Positions 1 to 5,085 of a stretch of 5,085 nucleotides of DNA are shown piece after piece; within the stretch, counting starts at the first letter, position 1, and each line of letters starts with the position of its first letter. The DNA is from JAZDKP01 sp043802925 (lineage in GTDB: Bacteria; Fibrobacterota; OXYB2-FULL-49-7; JAEUSG01), in NCBI GenBank assembly GCA_043802925.1, contig JAZDKP010000240.1:1-5085 (forward strand). The letters run 5' to 3'. The position numbers were made by a program, and so were the translations under genes. Below the pieces are notes generated by a model. The model was not told the origin of the DNA. It searched no databases and was given only the letters and a program-made list of their open reading frames with translations.

Positions 1-246
1 GCCGTTAATCTTTCGGCCTATTCAAAGGTCAAAGTTCTGCACCCTGTCCTGCTCAATGCCCCGCAAAATGCCATGGACGCCCATGTGCATAAGGGGAGGG
101 GCACGGGAACCCTGTTCGTCGAACTTTGCGAATGGCTTAAAAAGAAAAGAATCAAGACTTATACGCTCGATGAATATACACGGGCCGTATTCAAGGGCAA
201 CAAGGGTCTTTCAAATGCACCCGCCTGCGACCCGGATGCTTTTTAA
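1..246 (+). CDS. C-terminal part of an unrecognised protein, possibly polysaccharide-deacetylase-like (5' partial)
   Basis: Frame 1 is open from the left edge to a TAA at 244-246, giving the last 81 residues of a protein whose start lies outside the window. The visible part has a hydrophobic strand with an HP pair (VKVLHPVLL, about residues 11-19), a linker rich in Gly/His/Lys, then an amphipathic helix and strand (FVELCEWLKKKRIKTYTLDE, residues 42-61) and a polar tail ending in CDPDAF. An HP motif followed by a helix and a 'K-T-x-T-L-D-E' strand resembles the end of NodB-type polysaccharide deacetylases, where the last barrel strand and helix are followed by a similar 'wl...gi...t..E' segment. 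That is a weak, pattern-level resemblance only; the catalytic residues would lie upstream. It ends 18 bases before the next gene, so it is probably co-transcribed with it. The frame is chosen because it is open throughout and ends just before a good ribosome binding site. Confidence 0.6.
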   Translation, partial: AVNLSAYSKVKVLHPVLLNAPQNAMDAHVHKGRGTGTLFVELCEWLKKKRIKTYTLDEYTRAVFKGNKGLSNAPACDPDAF

Positions 247-250
247 CGAA

Positions 251-256
251 AAGGAC
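251..256 (+). promoter_or_regulatory. Ribosome binding site of the first methyltransferase
   Basis: AAGGAC lies 8 bases before the ATG at 265. This supports that start over the second in-frame ATG at 271, which would be 14 bases away. Confidence 0.6.
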
Positions 257-264
257 GGAAAGCC

Positions 265-1032
265 ATGGACATGAAGACTACTTTCAACAAACTGTATCAT
301 GAATATGCGCGGCTCCTTGACCCGAACAGTGCTGCTTTCTGCAAACGTGTTTTTTACCAGGATCAAAGTGTTTATGTGAGGCGTCTTAAGGCCATCGGTT
401 TTGAAGGGCTTTCAAAGGTTTTGGATGCGGGCTGCGGTTACGGACAATGGACACAGGCCATGGCGCGATTAAACCGCAAAGTAACGGCAATTGACACTGG
501 TAGTGAGCGCCTGATGGTTCTCGCCGAATTGAACAAGCGCCTGGGATTGAAAAATGTCCGGGTGCGATGGGCTGGCGTAGACAATATGCCATACGCCCGG
601 GAAACTTTTGACGGCGTTTTTTCTTACAGTGTCATATTTTCAACCCCCTGGAAAAGAACTTTACGGGAATTTTACCGCGTGCTACGCAAAGGGGGGAAAC
701 TTTATTTCAATTTTAACCAGATAGGTTGGTATTTCAACCTGTGGAAGAATAATCCGAACACGGCTGTTAATTATAATCCCCGTGAAAACGCGGCACTAGC
801 CTTTATGAATACCATTCAATATTCAAAGTATGACAAGGCTCCAGAAAAAGGCCAAATTATTCTCAGCCGGGAAGAATGCCAGGACGAACTGAAGAGCATT
901 GGATTTCGCAAAGTAATTTGCAAAGGGGAGGGTAAAATTAATATAAGCGGCAAGAGATTAAAAATAGTGTCTTTTTTTAAAGATTCCTATGAAAGTTTGC
1001 CGGGAATATTTGAAATTCTGGCAATAAAATAA
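265..1032 (+). CDS. Class I SAM-dependent methyltransferase (first)
   Basis: A complete 255-residue protein with the Rossmann-type methyltransferase fold. Motif I, which binds S-adenosylmethionine, is VLDAGCGYG at residues 52-60. The acidic residue after strand 2, expected to bind the ribose, is D77 (TAIDTG). D106 in the GVDNMPY segment sits where these enzymes contact the adenine, FDGVFS at 115-120 is the strand-4 motif, and the post-motif loop is LRKGGKLYF at 140-148. This layout is that of the Methyltransf_11/25 group, acting on small molecules, sugars or lipids. The N-terminal 50 residues and the C-terminal half (an aromatic- and Asn-rich stretch, about 150-175) would carry substrate specificity and are not recognised. 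There is no signal peptide or membrane segment, so it is cytosolic. The last 40 or so codons are visibly AT-rich, leading into the AT-rich spacer. The substrate is unknown; a role in glycan or natural-product tailoring is inferred from the neighbours. Confidence 0.92.
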   Translation: MDMKTTFNKLYHEYARLLDPNSAAFCKRVFYQDQSVYVRRLKAIGFEGLSKVLDAGCGYGQWTQAMARLNRKVTAIDTGSERLMVLAELNKRLGLKNVRVRWAGVDNMPYARETFDGVFSYSVIFSTPWKRTLREFYRVLRKGGKLYFNFNQIGWYFNLWKNNPNTAVNYNPRENAALAFMNTIQYSKYDKAPEKGQIILSREECQDELKSIGFRKVICKGEGKINISGKRLKIVSFFKDSYESLPGIFEILAIK

Positions 1033-1081
1033 TCTTAAAATAGGAGCTATTACTAACCTATTAATTATCAAACAGTTGCCT

Positions 1082-1142
1082 GGTGTTTTTTAGCTGCTTT
1101 TCAAAGTTTCGGTATATACTAAAGTTTTTTTCAAAAAACACC
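1082..1142 (+). repeat. 10-bp inverted repeat with a competing inner hairpin
   Basis: GGTGTTTTTT (1082-1091) and AAAAAACACC (1133-1142) are exact reverse complements, 41 bases apart. The right arm can alternatively pair with GTTTTTT at 1124-1130 (7 bp, two-base loop), so two mutually exclusive structures are possible. The loop also holds the palindrome GTATATAC (1112-1119) and two direct copies of AAAGTTT (1103-1109 and 1121-1127). No T-run follows the right arm, so it is not a standard terminator. It could be a regulatory fold or operator, or simply low-complexity sequence. Confidence 0.45.
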
Positions 1143-1187
1143 GATATCTTAATTATATATTTAATAATAGCATTATAGCATTCTTTC

Positions 1188-1194
1188 AGGAGGG
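1188..1194 (+). promoter_or_regulatory. Perfect ribosome binding site in front of the 40-residue ORF
   Basis: AGGAGGG sits 8 bases before the ATG at 1203. It is the strongest Shine-Dalgarno match in the window and the main reason to believe the tiny ORF that follows is translated. Confidence 0.75.
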
Positions 1195-1202
1195 TGTTTG
1201 GA

Positions 1203-1325
1203 ATGGATACAGATCAAGGAGTCTTGGAAAACGTTTTGCAAAATAATAGTTCGGTAAAAGAACTTTTTAAGTTGGCTACGGAATGCTATCACGTTAATAA
1301 CGAGTGCAGTCCTGGTATTACGTAA
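1203..1325 (+). CDS. Small unrecognised protein, 40 residues, Cys-containing C-terminus
   Basis: ATG to TAA, 40 residues, preceded by a perfect AGGAGGG site at 8-base spacing. The N-terminal two thirds (GVLENVLQNNSSVKELFKLA, residues 6-25) looks like one or two amphipathic helices. The C-terminal part is ECYHVNNECSPGIT (27-40), with C28 and C35 each preceded by Glu and H30 between them. No signal peptide or membrane segment is present. I do not recognise a family. A helical leader plus a short Cys-containing tail is the general shape of a peptide precursor, and the helix loosely recalls Nif11-type leaders, but no peptide-maturation enzyme is in the window. It could also be a small regulator or a leader peptide controlling the next gene, 33 bases downstream. 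Its third codon positions are more AT-rich than those of its neighbours. The ribosome binding site makes translation likely; function is unknown. Confidence 0.6.
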   Translation: MDTDQGVLENVLQNNSSVKELFKLATECYHVNNECSPGIT

Positions 1326-1358
1326 CTTTGAGAGGGTTCAAAGGCGAATTTTCTCATT

Positions 1359-2210
1359 ATGAATATCTCTTACGCTAACTCCGGTGTCCTTGATTTTTAC
1401 AAAACGCTTCCCTTCAATTTTTACGGGAACGCTGTAACGGCGGCCATACGAATCAAGGCTTCCAATCCCCTGGCGTGTTATCCAGCCTTGACCGCTTTGC
1501 TACAGCCATCGTCGCGTGTTTTGGATGTGGGATGCGGCGCAGGATGGCTCGTGAATTCCATGAATTATTATTACCAAACCAATGCCGATGGAATCGATTT
1601 TAATCCGGTTGCGCTGGAACAGGCGAAACAAGTCGCCCATGAATTGAAAACCAAAGATAGTTTTCAGGAAGCGGATCTTTTCCTCTATTCTCCCGACCCC
1701 AAATACGATATTGTCGTTTCCATGGGGGTTTTGCACCATACCGATAATTGCATTGAAGCCGTCCGTCATTTATGCCGTGATTGCGTAAAGCCGGGAGGGC
1801 ACCTGTTTATAGGCCTTTACCACCTTTACGGACGCAGACCGTTCCTGGATTATTTCGCGAAATTGCGCGCGGAAGGCATGGACGAGGAATCCCTGTTCAA
1901 GAAATACCGGATACTGCACCCCGTATCATCGGATGAAACGTTTTTACGGTCATGGTTCCGGGACCAGGTCTTGCATCCGCACGAAACGCAGCATACGCTC
2001 AAAGAAATCCTCCCGGTCCTTGAAGATGAGAACATGGAATTTCTTTCTTCCTCAATCAACGGGTTCATTCCCAATGCGGACAGGGACGAATTGACTAAGA
2101 AGGAGAAGGAATACGAAGCCACAGGGGTCAATAAACTTAAAGAACGCACTTATTTTCCAGGATTTTTTATTTTTCTGGCTCAAAAAAGAGCGGAAGGAGC
2201 CGTTTCATGA
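1359..2210 (+). CDS. Class I SAM-dependent methyltransferase (second)
   Basis: A complete 283-residue methyltransferase. Motif I is VLDVGCGAG (residues 54-62), the ribose-binding acid is D80 (GIDFNP), D106 lies in the EADLF segment, the strand-4 motif with its following loop is YDIVVSMGVLHHTDN (116-130), and VKPGGHLFIGLYH (143-155) is the post-motif. LHHTDN and the KPGG turn are typical of small-molecule methyltransferases of the Methyltransf_11/31 type. The N-terminus (DFYKTLPFNFYGN, 12-24) and the segment after residue 156 probably form the substrate lid. It has no membrane segment or signal peptide. The ATG at 1359 is the only standard start codon after the in-frame TGA at 1329-1331. Its nearest purine-rich sites (AAAGG at 1340-1344, AGAGGG at 1331-1336) are farther away than usual, so translation may depend on the preceding small ORF. 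The stop overlaps the next start as ATGA. Beyond the fold signature it is not similar to the first methyltransferase, so a different substrate is likely. Confidence 0.93.
   Translation: MNISYANSGVLDFYKTLPFNFYGNAVTAAIRIKASNPLACYPALTALLQPSSRVLDVGCGAGWLVNSMNYYYQTNADGIDFNPVALEQAKQVAHELKTKDSFQEADLFLYSPDPKYDIVVSMGVLHHTDNCIEAVRHLCRDCVKPGGHLFIGLYHLYGRRPFLDYFAKLRAEGMDEESLFKKYRILHPVSSDETFLRSWFRDQVLHPHETQHTLKEILPVLEDENMEFLSSSINGFIPNADRDELTKKEKEYEATGVNKLKERTYFPGFFIFLAQKRAEGAVS
2192..2199 (+). promoter_or_regulatory. Ribosome binding site of the 47-residue ORF
   Basis: GGAAGGAG lies inside the end of the second methyltransferase gene, 7 bases before the overlapping ATG at 2207. A strong site at correct spacing here is hard to explain unless the small ORF is translated. 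Confidence 0.65.
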
Positions 2211-2350
2211 ACGATAATCAGCAAACCGCAAAGGATTTCCTGCGCGATTTTTATGCCGCCATCCCGGCAAAGGATTTTCCCGACCAGACCACTGATTCGG
2301 CCTGGTCAAAACCGGATACTCCGGTTTGTAACCTCGACAGCGAATATTAA
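2207..2350 (+). CDS. Small unrecognised acidic protein, 47 residues
   Basis: ATG to TAA, 47 residues. The start overlaps the methyltransferase stop (ATGA at 2207-2210) and has a strong GGAAGGAG site, the classic arrangement for translational coupling. It fills exactly the gap up to the carbamoyltransferase, whose ATG is 14 bases after its stop. The N-terminal half (QQTAKDFLRDFYAAIPAKDF, residues 5-24) can form an amphipathic helix. The C-terminal half is polar, rich in Pro, Asp, Ser and Thr, with one Cys (C41), and ends in NLDSEY. There are no membrane segments or signal peptide. I do not recognise the family. Given its place between two tailoring enzymes it may be a partner or adaptor protein for one of them, or a modified peptide; the sequence does not decide between these. 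Its base composition matches the neighbours, unlike the AT-rich 40-residue ORF. Confidence 0.65.
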   Translation: MNDNQQTAKDFLRDFYAAIPAKDFPDQTTDSAWSKPDTPVCNLDSEY

Positions 2351-2364
2351 ACCCGGAGATTGTC

Positions 2365-4056
2365 ATGAATATATTGGGAATTTCCTGCTATTACCATGAT
2401 GCCGCTGCGGTATTGGTTCGTGACGGCGTTGTCGTGGCCGCTGTTGAAGAGGAACGGTTTACCCGGCGCAAGCACGACAGCCGTTTTCCCGTTGAGTCCA
2501 TCCGGTACTGTCTCGAAGCTGGAAAAATTACCGCGCAGGACATCGAGAGTGTTTGCTTTTACGAAAAGCCGTTTCTTAAAATGGAACGGATGCTGTCGGT
2601 TGCCAAACGGTACCCGGAACAGTCGGATGAAATGGTCCAACGGCAACTGGCCCAGGCGCTGAATGAACGACTTTTCCTGGACCGGGTACTCGCACGGCAA
2701 ATAGGTTATTCCGGTCCCATTGATTATGTGGACCACCATCTGGCCCATGCCGCCAGTTCTTATTTTATTTCCCCGTTTGAAAAGTCAGTGATTCTAACCA
2801 TTGATGGCGTAGGCGAATGGACAACAACGGCTGTTTTTAAAGCTGAAGGCAACCGTATCGAAAAACTCCGCGAAATCCGTTACCCGCATTCACTCGGGCT
2901 CTTATACAGTGTCATTACCGCATTTCTTGGTTTTAAAGTGAATAATGATGAATATAAAGTAATGGGACTTGCCTCTTATGGAAAACCTGTTTTTGCGGAT
3001 AAAATTCGCCAGCTGATCCGCTTTCGCAGTGACGGCAGCTTTACATTGGACTTGTCCTATTTTTCTTTCATGTACAATACCCGCTGCATGTACAACGACA
3101 AGTTTATCGCCGAATTTGGCGCGCCGCGGGCGCCGGAATCAGAATTGACAGACACGCACCGGAACCTGGCGGCCTCTATTCAAGAGGTTCTGGAAGAAAG
3201 CGTCCTCAAACTCGGGCGCGCGGCGTATGATATTTCAGGCGGCATAACGGATCTCTGCCTGGCCGGCGGGGTGGCGCTCAATTGTGTGGCCAACTCCCGC
3301 CTGATGGATGAGCTGCCGTTTAAGCGATGCTCTATTCAGCCAGCGGCCGGGGATGGAGGCGGTGCCATGGGGGCGGCGCTCTATTGTTATTATAATCGAT
3401 CGGGTAAGCCTTGGGTACCTGTTCAGGAACATACGACCCTTCTTGGCCCTGAATTCAGCAAAGATGAAATTAAAAGCTACCTCGATTCACAGGATGCGGC
3501 TTATACCGATTATGGTGATGCCATTTACGATAAAACCGCTGAGCTCATCGAGAAAAACAAAATCATCGGATGGTTTCAAGGCCGCATGGAATATGGTCCC
3601 CGGGCTTTGGGCAACCGGAGTATCGTCGCCAACGCCTGCCACCCCGATATGAAAGAAATTTTAAACGCCCGCGTTAAGTTCCGGGAGGATTTCCGCCCCT
3701 TTGCCCCCGCGGTCTTAGCCGAAAAAAAAGACGATTATTTCGATATCCCTTTTGACAGCCCCTATATGCTTTTTACGCCCAAGGTGCGGCCGGGTAAAGA
3801 GACGGTTATCCCATCGGTCACCCACTTTGACAATACCGCGCGAATCCAGACCGTATCCGAATCAAACAACCCCCGCTTTCACAAATTAATCAATGCTTTC
3901 GGAAAGCGCACGGGCGTGCCAGTGGTCATCAACACATCTTTTAACATCCGGGGCGAACCTATTGTCTGTACCCCCGATAACGCTTACAAATGCTTGCTGC
4001 GTACCGGCATTGATGTTCTGGTCATTGATACCTTTTTAGTCGAGAAAGAGGTTTGA
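2365..4056 (+). CDS. O-carbamoyltransferase, NodU/CmcH/TobZ family
   Basis: A complete 563-residue protein, normal for the family. These enzymes use carbamoyl phosphate and ATP to make carbamoyl-adenylate in a Kae1/TsaD-like N-terminal domain, then move the carbamoyl group to a hydroxyl of a sugar, antibiotic or lipochitooligosaccharide. Visible signatures in order: ILGISCYYHDAAAVLV (3-18, with H11); EEERFTRRKHD (28-38); VDHHLAHAASSY (122-133) with H124 and H128, then D147 in TIDGVGEW, the HxxxH...D metal-ligand spacing of TobZ; LAGGVALN (299-306); AAGDGGGAMGAALY (327-340) with D330 as the likely fourth ligand; then the YrdC-like C-terminal domain with GRMEYGPRALGNRSI (406-420), FRPFAPAVL (443-451) and VPVVINTSFNIRGEPIV (518-534). 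All key motifs look intact, so it should be active. GGAG at 2355-2358 supports the ATG. The enzyme is cytosolic. It starts 14 bases after the 47-residue ORF and ends two bases before the next ATG, so it is part of one operon. The acceptor is unknown. Confidence 0.97.
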   Translation: MNILGISCYYHDAAAVLVRDGVVVAAVEEERFTRRKHDSRFPVESIRYCLEAGKITAQDIESVCFYEKPFLKMERMLSVAKRYPEQSDEMVQRQLAQALNERLFLDRVLARQIGYSGPIDYVDHHLAHAASSYFISPFEKSVILTIDGVGEWTTTAVFKAEGNRIEKLREIRYPHSLGLLYSVITAFLGFKVNNDEYKVMGLASYGKPVFADKIRQLIRFRSDGSFTLDLSYFSFMYNTRCMYNDKFIAEFGAPRAPESELTDTHRNLAASIQEVLEESVLKLGRAAYDISGGITDLCLAGGVALNCVANSRLMDELPFKRCSIQPAAGDGGGAMGAALYCYYNRSGKPWVPVQEHTTLLGPEFSKDEIKSYLDSQDAAYTDYGDAIYDKTAELIEKNKIIGWFQGRMEYGPRALGNRSIVANACHPDMKEILNARVKFREDFRPFAPAVLAEKKDDYFDIPFDSPYMLFTPKVRPGKETVIPSVTHFDNTARIQTVSESNNPRFHKLINAFGKRTGVPVVINTSFNIRGEPIVCTPDNAYKCLLRTGIDVLVIDTFLVEKEV

Positions 4057-4058
4057 CA

Positions 4059-4238
4059 ATGAATGAAACATATTTTAATAAAGAGGACCTCAAGGCAAAA
4101 GCCCGCAAACTCAAAGGGACCCCCGGAGTTCCAAGCTGGCTGCCTGGCAGCCTGAATCTCCTCGCGGATCACGCGCACCGGTTTCCCCCTGAAAAGGACG
4201 AAGACCGCTATGTAGTGGAATTCGTCTATCCTCTTTAA
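4059..4238 (+). CDS. Small unrecognised protein, 59 residues, or N-terminal segment of the SGNH hydrolase
   Basis: ATG to TAA, 59 residues, starting two bases after the carbamoyltransferase stop with AGAGG about 8 bases upstream; a TTG six bases earlier in the same frame is less likely. The N-terminus is a basic helix (KEDLKAKARKLKG, residues 8-20), then a Pro/Gly-rich stretch with PSWLPGSLNLLADHAHRFPP (25-44), an acidic turn and a strand-like end, RYVVEFVYPL (50-59). There are no membrane segments or Cys. I do not recognise the family. It is in the same frame as the SGNH gene, separated only by TAA and three codons. In many SGNH proteins the hydrolase core follows a short N-terminal region whose last strand precedes the 'KPxGxYRIL' segment, and RYVVEFVYPL could be that strand. 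So this is either an independent small gene or the amputated N-terminus of the next one. Confidence 0.55.
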   Translation: MNETYFNKEDLKAKARKLKGTPGVPSWLPGSLNLLADHAHRFPPEKDEDRYVVEFVYPL

Positions 4239-4247
4239 AAGTCATTT

Positions 4248-5085
4248 ATGGCGAACGTTTGGGACCATGACCGTAATCCCTGGATACCCGAGAGCAAACC
4301 CGAGGGTATTTATCGCATTCTATGCCTGGGTGATTCCATGACGCATGGGTCTGGGGTGTTGCCGTACCAGACGTTACCCGCACAACTCGAAACCCTGCTC
4401 AACCAAACCCTCTGGGATCGTGACATCGAAGTTATTAATCTCGGAGTCAGCGGGTATTCGTTCTCCGATGCGTACAACCGGTATCTCCGCATAGGTCAAC
4501 GATTCAAACCAGATAACGTGGTTTTTATCGTATGCGATAATGATGCCGAACTATTCAGCATTAATTATTTAAAAGCCCAGGGGAAAACCGTTTCCTATGG
4601 GGAGCATATTGCCGAAACCTGGAACCCGAACGGAATTCATTTTCCATATTTTCAAAGAGCCATCATGGCCATGGCTCAAAATCTTGTACGGGCTGACATT
4701 CCGGTGACCGTGGCGTTTTACTGGATGTACGATGATAATGCCCCGCCTTTTAAGCGTTCGGAGGTGGTTGGCCGGTTAAAGGCGCTTTGCGAATCCGTGG
4801 GTATCAATTTTGTTGATCTCTCTGCGGAGTTTACGGGCACTGAATCCGCGACCCATCGGCCGGAATTAAAAGTGAACGCTGCGGACGGTCACCCTTCGGC
4901 GCGTGCGCATGAAATTGCGGCCTATCGATTGGCAAGATATTTTATTAAAAGGCTTCCCATCGCGTCCGATATGGTCCCGCACGAGCGTCAAATAATTCAG
5001 AACCTTTGGAACAATGCGGAAGAACGGTTGGCAAGCGGTTACCGGTCCGACTATGTTTTATCTGTCCTCCACCATGCGCTTGCCC
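4248..5085 (+). CDS. SGNH/GDSL-family hydrolase (3' partial)
   Basis: An open frame from ATG 4248 to the right edge, 279 residues seen. All four SGNH blocks are present: block I GDSMTHG (28-34) with the nucleophile S30; block II NLGVSGYS (64-71) with oxyanion-hole Gly; block III CDNDAE (96-101) with N98; and block V DGHPSARAHEIA (213-224) with D213 and H215 of the catalytic triad. The family covers esterases, acetyl-xylan-type deacetylases and O-acyltransferase partners, so an ester bond on the decorated product is the likely target. No signal peptide is seen from this start, suggesting a cytosolic protein. Residues after about 235 (DMVPHERQIIQNLWNNAEER onward) extend beyond the hydrolase core and are not recognised. 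No Shine-Dalgarno site precedes the ATG, no other start codon occurs before the GDS motif, and the upstream frame ends in the TAA of the 59-residue ORF. Translation may therefore rely on re-initiation after that ORF. Confidence 0.9.
   Translation, partial: MANVWDHDRNPWIPESKPEGIYRILCLGDSMTHGSGVLPYQTLPAQLETLLNQTLWDRDIEVINLGVSGYSFSDAYNRYLRIGQRFKPDNVVFIVCDNDAELFSINYLKAQGKTVSYGEHIAETWNPNGIHFPYFQRAIMAMAQNLVRADIPVTVAFYWMYDDNAPPFKRSEVVGRLKALCESVGINFVDLSAEFTGTESATHRPELKVNAADGHPSARAHEIAAYRLARYFIKRLPIASDMVPHERQIIQNLWNNAEERLASGYRSDYVLSVLHHALA

Larger units (their letters stand above)
1033..1202 (+). promoter_or_regulatory. AT-rich intergenic leader, possible promoter region
   Basis: This is the only sizeable non-coding gap in the window, between the first methyltransferase and the 40-residue ORF. 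It is strongly AT-rich (only 6 G/C in the 40 bases 1143-1182), holds an inverted repeat at 1082-1142 and ends in a perfect Shine-Dalgarno site. Candidate -10 boxes include TATACT (1115-1120) and TATATT (1156-1161), but neither has a convincing -35 box at 16-18 bases, so no exact promoter can be named. The gap probably separates two transcription units or adds an internal promoter for the downstream genes; this is inferred from position and composition. Confidence 0.4.

Noticed and set aside
56..274. 72-residue + strand ORF overlapping the left-edge gene and the start of the first methyltransferase
   Set aside because: It is out of frame with the reading that is open from base 1 to 246, has an implausible Arg/Pro/Met-rich product and would overlap the methyltransferase start. 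It is a shadow.
1082..1142. Rho-independent terminator after the first methyltransferase
   Set aside because: The stem is A/T-rich, the loop is 41 bases and no T-run follows the right arm, so it does not fit a standard terminator.
1850..2149. 99-residue minus-strand ORF
   Set aside because: Antisense shadow of the second methyltransferase; Ser/Arg-rich composition with no domain.
1203..2350. A RiPP biosynthetic cluster
   Set aside because: The small ORFs have a suggestive shape, but no radical SAM, YcaO, LanM/LanB, protease or peptide exporter is visible, so the label is not supported within this window.
2347..2748. 133-residue minus-strand ORF
   Set aside because: It lies opposite the N-terminal domain of the carbamoyltransferase, whose motifs are intact in the + frame; it has no recognisable domain.
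3308..3652. 114-residue + strand ORF in another frame
   Set aside because: It is wholly inside the carbamoyltransferase, where the main frame carries the conserved C-terminal motifs.
4280..4310. Short repeat of CCCGAG and small inverted repeat at the start of the SGNH gene
   Set aside because: It encodes the PESKPEG segment and is too short to distinguish from coding chance.

Overview
The window is a single-direction (+ strand) bacterial gene cluster for small-molecule or glycan decoration. It is densely packed with good Shine-Dalgarno sites, TAA/TGA stops and moderate GC, with no tRNA, rRNA, insertion sequence or CRISPR array. Short spacings, ATGA overlaps and NodU, SAM-methyltransferase and SGNH families suggest a bacterium, probably Gram-negative, carrying a surface-polysaccharide or glycolipid/secondary-metabolite tailoring locus. 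The sequence alone does not allow a finer taxonomic call.

Layout: (1) bases 1-246, the C-terminal 81 residues of a protein that starts before the window, with a weak resemblance to a polysaccharide-deacetylase tail; (2) 265-1032, a class I SAM-dependent methyltransferase; (3) 1033-1202, an AT-rich non-coding leader with an inverted repeat and a possible promoter; (4) 1203-1325, a 40-residue ORF with a perfect ribosome binding site; (5) 1359-2210, a second, unrelated-looking class I methyltransferase; (6) 2207-2350, a 47-residue ORF overlapping the methyltransferase stop by ATGA; (7) 2365-4056, a complete NodU/CmcH/TobZ-family O-carbamoyltransferase, the most secure call in the window; (8) 4059-4238, a 59-residue ORF two bases after it; (9) 4248-5085, an SGNH/GDSL hydrolase running off the right edge, in the same frame as the 59-residue ORF and separated from it by one TAA and three codons.

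Together the enzymes look like tailoring activities: methylation (two genes), O-carbamoylation, and ester cleavage or acyl transfer by the SGNH protein. The logic resembles Nod-factor decoration or O-antigen modification, but the substrate cannot be read from this window. The part least explained by known families is the set of three tiny, unrecognised ORFs, one directly in front of each of the last three enzyme genes. The last of these may instead be the N-terminus of the SGNH protein, cut off by an in-frame stop.
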